From Actinobacteria bacterium RBG_16_64_13 (GTDB lineage Bacteria; Actinomycetota; Thermoleophilia; RBG-16-64-13), in contig MELN01000065.1 of the NCBI GenBank assembly GCA_001768675.1, positions 34,647 to 42,712 of the forward strand: a stretch of 8,066 nucleotides of DNA, written 5' to 3'. Under the pieces are notes generated by a model, which saw only the letters and a list, made by a program, of their open reading frames with translations, searched no databases and was not told the DNA's origin. Shown here in pieces: positions 1-4,898 of this stretch. Each line of letters starts with the position of its first letter. Positions within the stretch are counted from its first letter, which is position 1. The position numbers were made by a program, and so were the translations under genes.

Positions 1-99
1 GAAAGGCCAACAGGCCTCGGCCTAGAGATCTGCGGGCTGACGCTCCGATCAGTGGCGCGGGTGGGGCCACGCAGGCACGCCGGGCGCCGTGATCGGCGA

Positions 100-127
100 T
101 TGACCCCCGCTCGGTTCGGCCTATACT
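100..127 (+). promoter_or_regulatory. Candidate sigma-70 promoter upstream of the membrane-protein pair
   Basis: TTGACC at 100-105 and TATACT at 122-127 are separated by 16 nt, close to the sigma-70 consensus. A small dyad, CGCCG-tgat-CGGCG (85-98), ends just before the -35 box and could be an operator. The predicted start near 134 would leave a leader of about 275 nt before the first gene. The promoter may therefore serve an unseen short RNA instead, or a second promoter may lie nearer the gene. Seen from sequence only. Confidence 0.45.
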
Positions 128-408
128 CGAAGTAGAGTTCGGCATTGTCCCCTGACGTCTTCCCGGGTACGGGCTACACGGCGCAAACGATGGTCACGAC
201 GCGTCCAGCTTCGGGGGAACACGTGGAAACGGCCTCACGCAGCCGTTCGTCCAGGCGCTCAGACCGGCGACTACGTATCGCTCATGCAGTACTAGTCGGT
301 CGGCCCCTGCCCAGTCAATTCCAAAAACCCTTATGCATCCATCCGGCTGCATGACGTCGCCATGAGCAAAGAGGAAGCGTCCCGAGGAAGAAGGACGGGG
401 GCGTCAAG
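128..408 (+). other. Long stretch without a recognised gene (leader or intergenic)
   Basis: No convincing coding frame is present. The TTG-initiated frame at 145-354 is rich in Arg and Ser, lacks a ribosome binding site and resembles no family. The stretch was read for tRNA, tmRNA, RNase P, SRP RNA, T-box and SAM riboswitch signatures and none was recognised. Positions 1-99 likewise show only GGCC-rich sequence and the small dyad at 85-98. It may be the 5' untranslated leader of the gene at 409. Confidence 0.4.
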
Positions 409-969
409 ATGAACGAAGGATCGGAACGAAAGCCGAGAGTGCGGCGAGAGAAGAACTTCATTGTGGAGGAGAACGTCGACGCCATCAGATGGCCTCGGCA
501 ATGCGCCGCCTGCCAAGGCCCTGCCGAGGTGATTGAGAACCTCACGCTGGAGAGGACTCTGAAGGTCGTGGGCAAGATCCGCGTCGAGGTCGCGGGCATC
601 CCTTATTGCCAGGCTTGTGTCCCCAAGATCCGCAGAAACAAGCGTCTCGACAAGGTGAGATACGTAGTCGCTCTTGTAGCGGGAATCCCCATAGGTCTGC
701 TCCTGATCTTGGCGGTGGCGCGTCGACCAGGGACGACGTTCATCTGGATCGGGCTGCTCATGTTGATCGGCATAGCTATCGGCTACGGTCTTGCCTACTT
801 GTTGGTGAAGTTCCCCGTCAAGGCGCTCCTCAGAGGACGTTTCGTCCCACCCGTGGAGGCTTGGTTGCTCGAGGAGAAGAAAAGGGATGGCAGAGAAGGC
901 GCAAGCGTGGTCATCTCCATTCCCAACAAAGCCTATGCCGCGAAGTTTGCCCAGCTCAATGGGCTATAG
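409..969 (+). CDS. Membrane protein with four-cysteine zinc-ribbon-like head, unknown function
   Basis: This 186-residue protein has no recognised family. The cytoplasmic-looking N-terminal part has two CxxC pairs, C32-x2-C35 and C67-x2-C70, spaced as in a zinc ribbon (inference). Two hydrophobic helices follow at about residues 83-104 and 110-132, then a basic tail with an amphipathic end. No signal peptide is seen. The ATG at 409 is preceded by a purine-rich stretch (GAGGAAGAAGG); the ATG at 362 is out of frame. The stop is 10 nt before the next start, and the downstream Shine-Dalgarno site overlaps this stop codon, so the two genes are very likely co-transcribed and may act together at the membrane. 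Confidence 0.75.
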   Translation: MNEGSERKPRVRREKNFIVEENVDAIRWPRQCAACQGPAEVIENLTLERTLKVVGKIRVEVAGIPYCQACVPKIRRNKRLDKVRYVVALVAGIPIGLLLILAVARRPGTTFIWIGLLMLIGIAIGYGLAYLLVKFPVKALLRGRFVPPVEAWLLEEKKRDGREGASVVISIPNKAYAAKFAQLNGL

Positions 970-979
970 GAGGTGAACG

Positions 980-1600
980 ATGAAGGCGCTTGAAGCGTCC
1001 CAGACTGTGGAATTCGAGCAGGCAACCTCCAACAGGCGACTTGGTGCGAGATTCGTCGACGTGTTCGTGGCGGTGTTTGTCCTGCTGCCGTTGAGTTTCT
1101 TGATTCTAGCCCCGTTCTTCTCGCGTGTGACGGCGGATGTTGGTGTGTGGACCAGCTTTGGGGTTTGGATCGTGTTGGTCGTTGCCTACGACACGGTGAT
1201 GCACCGGTTGCTCGGAAAGACCCTTGGCAAGATGCTCCTGGGCATGCAGGTGGTCGATGCCAGAGGCAAGAGGATAGGTTGGGGCCGGTCTCTCTTGCGG
1301 GCGGTGAGCCTCTTCGTGAGCATCGTGGTAGTCGTTTTCGGGTTCTTCCTCACGGCCACCCTCCTTGGATGGGTGATCCTGCGGGCTCTACCTCAACACC
1401 CGAGGCTGCCACACGACAAGGCGGCGAAGTGTTTCGTCGTGAAAGCGGTCAAGGGCGGGCTCGCCCCGGTAGCCGCGGGCACAGCCGCGCCAGGGACGGC
1501 CAAGAACCCGGTCCTCTTCCCTGATCTAGAGAGACTGCGCGACCAGGGGATCATCTCTGAAGAAGAGTACCAACGAAAGCGTCACGAAGTGGGTCCCTAA
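980..1600 (+). CDS. RDD-family membrane protein with C-terminal SHOCT-like segment
   Basis: A 206-residue protein. Residues 17-140 fit the RDD family of small membrane proteins: an early R-R-L-G-A-R-F-V-D segment (D27), a central GKTLGKMLLGMQVVD-type segment near residues 77-91 and three hydrophobic helices (about 28-48, 55-75, 107-135). After a flexible Ala/Gly/Pro linker, residues 178-204 (LERLRDQGIISEEEYQRKR core) resemble the SHOCT short helical domain, found at the ends of many bacterial membrane and secreted proteins. RDD proteins are implicated in transport or membrane homeostasis, but the substrate cannot be told from sequence. The ATG at 980 has an ideal AGGAGG at 968-973 with 6-nt spacing. 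An intrinsic terminator ends the unit about 30 nt downstream. Confidence 0.88.
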   Translation: MKALEASQTVEFEQATSNRRLGARFVDVFVAVFVLLPLSFLILAPFFSRVTADVGVWTSFGVWIVLVVAYDTVMHRLLGKTLGKMLLGMQVVDARGKRIGWGRSLLRAVSLFVSIVVVVFGFFLTATLLGWVILRALPQHPRLPHDKAAKCFVVKAVKGGLAPVAAGTAAPGTAKNPVLFPDLERLRDQGIISEEEYQRKRHEVGP

Positions 1601-1631
1601 GGGTATGAGGCCGGGCTGGAGGTGTAGATTG

Positions 1632-1656
1632 AAGCCCCGTATTCACGGGGCTTTTC
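1632..1656 (+). terminator. Rho-independent terminator of the two-gene membrane unit
   Basis: Perfect 9-bp stem AAGCCCCGT (1632-1640) and ACGGGGCTT (1645-1653) with a 4-nt ATTC loop, followed on the plus strand by TTCCTT. On the minus strand no T-run follows the stem, so it acts in the plus direction only. It separates the membrane-protein pair from the sulfur cluster. Confidence 0.85.
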
Positions 1657-1781
1657 CTTCGGGCGAACGGTCCCGAAGCTCTTTGGCGAGCTCCCAAGCT
1701 CGGTCAGCTTCGCGTCCACCGATCAGCGCGTCCAGCGCGTCCTCATGACGCGAATCCGTCCGTGGCCGACCGCGGCGCCTC
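1657..1781. other. Intergenic stretch between terminator and sulfur-cluster promoter
   Basis: No plus-strand gene is visible. On the minus strand a frame ending with TGA at 1643-1645 is open back to about 1834 but has no ATG, GTG or TTG initiator. Its last 47 codons are helix-forming and begin with an AT-hook-like basic run (RRRGRPR). It may be a gene remnant or a chance open frame, and is not annotated as a gene. Confidence 0.3.
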
Positions 1782-1810
1782 TTGACGCCACGGTGAGAAT
1801 ACTTTACTAT
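1782..1810 (+). promoter_or_regulatory. Strong sigma-70-like promoter of the sulfur amino acid cluster
   Basis: TTGACG (1782-1787) and TACTAT (1805-1810) are separated by exactly 17 nt, followed by an AT-rich start region (start predicted near 1817). It lies just before the Rrf2 remnant and metY and is the only good promoter seen ahead of metY-cysK-rrf2-cbs. It is therefore the likely promoter of the whole operon. Confidence 0.65.
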
Positions 1811-1832
1811 GTCTATGAAATTAGTGCACTAT
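1799..1832 (+). promoter_or_regulatory. Candidate Rrf2-type operator overlapping the -10 and transcription start
   Basis: An imperfect inverted repeat has 11-nt arms, ATACTTTACTA (1799-1809) and TAGTGCACTAT (1822-1832), matching at 8 of 11 positions across a 12-nt spacer. Within it lie a perfect 10-bp palindrome, TAGTGCACTA (1822-1831), and ACTAT repeated at 1806 and 1828, 22 nt apart (about two helical turns). A further TACC-G-GGTA palindrome sits at 1832-1840, next to the GGAGG. Placement over -10/+1 suits a repressor. That the binding protein is the Rrf2 regulator at 4429 is inference. Confidence 0.4.
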
Positions 1833-1857
1833 ACCGGGTAGGAGGTATCTTGAGGCC

Positions 1858-2037
1858 GTGGTCGTCTCCCACAGATCGCAGTACGCGATGAGGGCGGTGT
1901 TGGAACTCGCCATGAATGAAGGGGCGGGCCCCGTCACGAGCGCGCTGACGATTCGCCTGGCCGGCTCGTGGGGCGGGCGGCTCGGCGGCGCAACGTGCCG
2001 AATGCGATGTCGGAGCAGATCGCATGTTTCCGCATGA
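1858..2037 (+). pseudogene. Truncated Rrf2-family regulator remnant
   Basis: A GTG-initiated frame of 59 codons with GGAGG at 1841-1845. Its first 25 or so residues are a clear Rrf2 N-terminus: SQYAMRAVLELA plus AGP aligns with SQYALRALFELA plus AGP in the intact regulator at 4429, with about 13 identities over 24 residues. After about residue 28 all similarity stops: there is no second half of the winged helix, no wing, and no cysteine cluster in any frame. Rrf2 proteins run about 130-160 residues, while only 220 nt separate this start from metY. It reads as a 5' fragment left after a deletion. It still has promoter and ribosome binding site, so a short peptide could be made or the segment could act as leader RNA. 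Confidence 0.6.
2002..2025 (+). repeat. 7-bp inverted repeat in the metY leader
   Basis: ATGCGAT (2002-2008) and ATCGCAT (2019-2025) form a perfect 7-bp dyad with a 10-nt loop, about 50 nt before the metY start, within the tail of the Rrf2 remnant. It could be a leader hairpin or operator, or chance. No T-run follows, so it is not an intrinsic terminator. Confidence 0.25.
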
Positions 2038-2078
2038 CACGACGAACCAAGAGCCACGGCTAAGAAAGGCCACATGAC

Positions 2079-3383
2079 ATGACAGATTACGGCATAGACA
2101 CCATCGCTCTCCACGCGGGTCACACGCCCGACCAAGAGACGCTTTCCCGGGCCGTCCCCCTCTATCAGACCACAAGCTATGTGTTCCGCGATACTGAGCA
2201 CGCGGCCGGCCTTTTCGCACTGCGCCAATTCGGCAATATCTACACGCGGTTGATGAACCCGACCACAGACGTGCTGGAGAAGAGGCTGGCTGCCATTCAC
2301 GGCGGTACCGGGGCCGTGGCGACTGCCTCTGGCCAGGCTGCCATCTTCTATTCGATCGCGTCGATCACCTCGGCCGGACAGAACTTCGTGACCGGCGACA
2401 AGCTCTACGGCGGGACCTACACACAGTTCCGCGTTCCTCTCAAGCGCTTCGGCATCGAGGCTCGTTTCGTCGACTCCAGAGACCCGGCCAACTTCGAGGC
2501 GGCGATCGACGAAAAGACCCGCCTGCTGTACACGGAGTCCATCGGGAACCCGAAGGGCAACGTAGACGATTTCGAGGCCATCGCCGCCGTTGCGCATCGC
2601 CACGGTCTGCCCTTCGTGGTGGACAACACTGTGACGCCTCCTCCCCTGTTCAATCCCTTCGAGCATGGTGCGGACATCGCGGTGTACTCGCTGACGAAGA
2701 TGATCGGCGGACACGGAACTTCGATCGGCGGGGCTATTGTGGAGAAAGGCGACTTCGACTGGAAGACGGGGGGGAAGTATCCGGAGATCACCGAGCCCGA
2801 TCTCGCCTATCACGGAGTGAATTTCTGGGATGCGTTCGGGAATCACGATGGGGCCGTGGCTCCAGGTCTGGCCTACGTTCTCAAGATCCGCACGGGTCTG
2901 CTCAGGGACCTGGGCGCGTCGATCTCGCCATTCAACTCGTGGTTGTTCATCCAGGGTCTGGAGACCTTGCCTCTGCGTGCTCGCGCACATAGCGCGAACG
3001 CTCTTGCCGTTGCCAAACACCTGCGCTCCCACCCGTCCGTGACCTGGGTGGACTTCGCGGGGCTGCCGGAGCATCCCGACTACGAGCGGGCCAAGAAGTA
3101 TCTTCCGCTCGGACCAGGCGCTGTGCTCGGATTCGGGATCAAGGGAGGTCTGGAGGCCGGGAAGAAGTTCATCGACTCGGTGAAGCTGGCTTCCCATCTC
3201 GCGAACGTGCTCGACGCGAAGACCTTGGTCATCCATCCGGCCTCGACGACCCACCAGCAACTCACGCCCGAAGAGCAGTTGGCTGCCGGTGTGACGCCCG
3301 ACCTGGTTCGCGTCTCAGTCGGTCTCGAGGACATCAAAGACATAATCGCCGATCTCGACCAGGCGCTGAACGCATCCCAGTAA
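2079..3383 (+). CDS. metY: O-acetylhomoserine sulfhydrylase (aminocarboxypropyltransferase), PLP enzyme
   Basis: A 434-residue cytosolic enzyme of the Cys/Met-metabolism PLP family (fold type I). It is predicted to make homocysteine from O-acetylhomoserine and sulfide. Visible signatures: YTRLMNPT (Y55, R57) for PLP phosphate contact from the neighbouring subunit, YGGTY (Y110) that stacks on PLP, DNT (D182) that binds the ring nitrogen, and SLTK with Schiff-base lysine K207. The length of about 430 residues and the insertion around residues 225-265 (GKYPEITEPDLAYHG, then NFWDAFGNHDGA) set it apart from the shorter gamma-lyase/synthase type at 6272. The start is ATG 2079 with GAAAGG 9 nt upstream; ATG 2074 hits a stop at once. 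The stop codon overlaps the ribosome binding site of cysK, 10 nt away. Use of O-succinylhomoserine cannot be excluded. Confidence 0.93.
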   Translation: MTDYGIDTIALHAGHTPDQETLSRAVPLYQTTSYVFRDTEHAAGLFALRQFGNIYTRLMNPTTDVLEKRLAAIHGGTGAVATASGQAAIFYSIASITSAGQNFVTGDKLYGGTYTQFRVPLKRFGIEARFVDSRDPANFEAAIDEKTRLLYTESIGNPKGNVDDFEAIAAVAHRHGLPFVVDNTVTPPPLFNPFEHGADIAVYSLTKMIGGHGTSIGGAIVEKGDFDWKTGGKYPEITEPDLAYHGVNFWDAFGNHDGAVAPGLAYVLKIRTGLLRDLGASISPFNSWLFIQGLETLPLRARAHSANALAVAKHLRSHPSVTWVDFAGLPEHPDYERAKKYLPLGPGAVLGFGIKGGLEAGKKFIDSVKLASHLANVLDAKTLVIHPASTTHQQLTPEEQLAAGVTPDLVRVSVGLEDIKDIIADLDQALNASQ

Positions 3384-3393
3384 GGAGCTACAC

Positions 3394-4356
3394 ATGGGAA
3401 CGATATTTGAAGACAACTCTCGCGCGATTGGGCGAACCCCGCTCGTGCGCCTCAACCAGATGGGGGGCAAGCCGAAGGCTCGGCTGCTCGCAAAGATCGA
3501 AGGACGCAACCCGTCTTACTCGGTGAAGTGCCGCATCGGTGCCTCGATGATCTGGGATGCGGAGCAGAAGGGTCTCATCAAGCCGCACACGGAGATCGTT
3601 GAGCCAACCAGCGGGAATACGGGGATAGCGCTTGCGTTTGTCGCCGCGGCCCGGGGTTACCGGCTCACTCTCACGATGCCCGAGACCATGAGCATAGAGC
3701 GGCGGAAGGTGCTTACCTTCTTCGGGGCGAATCTGGTGCTCACCCCAGGCCCGGAGGGCATGAAAGGTGCCGTGGCTCGCGCCGAGGCACTTGCGGCAGG
3801 CGATCCCGAGCGATACTTCATCCCTCAGCAATTCAAGAACCCCGCCAATCCCGCGATCCACGAGCAGACGACCGGCCCGGAGCTGTGGGACGACACCGAT
3901 GGCGACATCGACGTCCTTGTGTCCGGTGTCGGCACGGGCGGCACGATCACGGGCGTGGCCCGCTACTTCGAGAACACCAGGCGGAAGCCGCTGTACTCGG
4001 TGGCCGTCGAGCCGGCCGCCAGCCCGGTGATAAGCCAGAAACTGGCCGGCCTGGAGCTGAAGCCGGGCCCCCACAAGATCCAGGGAATCGGGGCCGGTTT
4101 CATCCCCGATACCCTCGATCTGTCGGTAGTCGATAGAGTCGAGCAGGTGGAGAACGACGAAGCCATGGAGTTCGCCAGGCGGCTCGCCCGGGAGGAAGGC
4201 ATCCTTTGCGGGATCTCTTCGGGCGCCGCGGCCGCGGTGGCCGTCCGCTTGGCCCAACTCCCTGAGTTCGAAGGAAAGACGATAGCAGTGATTCTTCCCG
4301 ACTCCGGTGAACGCTATCTGTCAACGGCCCTGTTCGACGAAAGCCCTCTCACGTAG
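3394..4356 (+). CDS. cysK: Cysteine synthase A (O-acetylserine sulfhydrylase)
   Basis: A 320-residue fold-type II PLP enzyme forming L-cysteine from O-acetylserine and sulfide. Motifs in order: IFEDNS near the start, NPSYSVKCRIG with PLP lysine K45, PTSGNTG (71-77) that binds the substrate carboxylate, the phosphate loop GTGGTITG (180-187), KPGPHKIQGIGAGFIP, and a C-terminal DSGERYLSTALF (from D303). The whole sequence tracks the E. coli CysK pattern, with KCRIG after the lysine position where many Gram-positive cysteine synthases have KDR. AAGGAG at 3382-3387 gives 6-nt spacing and overlaps the metY stop. No cysE serine acetyltransferase is in the window. The neighbouring rrf2 suggests a CymR-CysK type regulatory pairing, as known in Bacillus subtilis (inference). 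Confidence 0.95.
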   Translation: MGTIFEDNSRAIGRTPLVRLNQMGGKPKARLLAKIEGRNPSYSVKCRIGASMIWDAEQKGLIKPHTEIVEPTSGNTGIALAFVAAARGYRLTLTMPETMSIERRKVLTFFGANLVLTPGPEGMKGAVARAEALAAGDPERYFIPQQFKNPANPAIHEQTTGPELWDDTDGDIDVLVSGVGTGGTITGVARYFENTRRKPLYSVAVEPAASPVISQKLAGLELKPGPHKIQGIGAGFIPDTLDLSVVDRVEQVENDEAMEFARRLAREEGILCGISSGAAAAVAVRLAQLPEFEGKTIAVILPDSGERYLSTALFDESPLT

Positions 4357-4369
4357 GCCCCTCCAACCC

Positions 4370-4410
4370 GCCAGGATGGTGCGCCCCGCCAACCTGCGCA
4401 CCATCCTGGC
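4370..4410 (+). repeat. Perfect 15-bp hairpin between cysK and rrf2
   Basis: GCCAGGATGGTGCGC (4370-4384) and GCGCACCATCCTGGC (4396-4410) are exact reverse complements around an 11-nt loop, CCCGCCAACCT. The hairpin begins 13 nt after the cysK stop and ends 8 nt before the AAGGAG of rrf2. With no T-run it is not a classic intrinsic terminator. It could be an mRNA processing or stability element, a partial or Rho-assisted terminator that lowers expression of the downstream half, or a protein binding dyad. No second copy was noticed in the window. Confidence 0.8.
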
Positions 4411-4428
4411 ATGCAACGAAGGAGCACG

Positions 4429-4875
4429 ATGGTCACGCAGAAGAGCCAATACGCCTTGCGGGCGTTGTTCGAACTGGCCAGACGCGCGGAAGCCGGACCC
4501 ACTCGTATCGAGGATGTCGCGAAGGCTCAGGGCATCCCCCAGCGCTTCCTGGAGGTGGTCCTGAACGAGTTGAAGCACGCGGGCCTGGTCGAAGCCAAGC
4601 GGGGGCCTCGAGGGGGATATCAGCTTGCTCGCAGTCCCCGGAACATCACGGTCGAGGAGATCATGGAGGCCTCGCAAGGCCGGTTCACTCCAGTCGAGTG
4701 CCTGTCGGATCCGAGGTCGGCCGACTGTCTGTTCAAGGGCGAGTGCGTCTTCATCTCCCTCTGGGAGGAGGTCCGTGACGCGGTCGCCCGTGTCTACGAA
4801 TCGACCACCCTGCAGGACTTGGTCGATCGTGAAGAGGCAAGGCTGGCAGTGACCGTCCAAAACTACGCCATCTAA
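4429..4875 (+). CDS. Rrf2-family transcriptional regulator with three-cysteine cluster
   Basis: A 148-residue DNA-binding protein, probably the local sulfur/cysteine regulator. The N-terminus MVTQKSQYALRALFELA is typical of Rrf2. The helix-turn-helix spans about residues 25-50 (IPQRFLEVVLNELKHAG), and the wing is KRGPRGGYQLAR (57-68). C91, C100 and C106 (C-x8-C-x5-C) lie where IscR has its C-x5-C-x5-C iron-sulfur ligands. Cluster binding or thiol sensing is therefore possible, though the first spacing differs. ATG 4429 is preferred over ATG 4411 because AAGGAG (4419-4424) precedes it and it matches the family start. The gene lies between cysK and cbs, 23 nt before cbs, with no promoter of its own visible. 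A CymR-like repressor of cysteine synthesis is the best guess; an IscR-like redox regulator is the alternative. Confidence 0.9.
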   Translation: MVTQKSQYALRALFELARRAEAGPTRIEDVAKAQGIPQRFLEVVLNELKHAGLVEAKRGPRGGYQLARSPRNITVEEIMEASQGRFTPVECLSDPRSADCLFKGECVFISLWEEVRDAVARVYESTTLQDLVDREEARLAVTVQNYAI

Positions 4876-4898
4876 GCCACCTGACATCGGAGAACGGG

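Noticed and set aside
185..196. 12-nt sequence ACGATGGTCACG shared with the rrf2 start at 4427
   Set aside because: One 12-nt match is expected by chance in an 8-kb window, and the surrounding sequences are unrelated.
145..354. TTG-started plus-strand frame of 69 codons
   Set aside because: No ribosome binding site, composition dominated by Arg and Ser, no similarity, ends before the real gene.
1858..2037. Cysteine-responsive leader peptide (attenuator)
   Set aside because: The frame contains only two separated Cys codons, not the consecutive run used in known cysteine attenuators, and its N-terminus is better explained as Rrf2.
1817..2078. SAM riboswitch or T-box ahead of metY
   Set aside because: None of the conserved core elements of SAM-I/II or T-box leaders was recognised.
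1821..3260. Long minus-strand open frame opposite metY (479 codons)
   Set aside because: It lies antisense to a gene with full catalytic motifs. Its sequence is Arg/Gly/His-rich without any domain, a typical shadow in high-GC DNA.
3388..4257. Long minus-strand open frame opposite cysK
   Set aside because: Antisense shadow of cysK with no recognisable motif.
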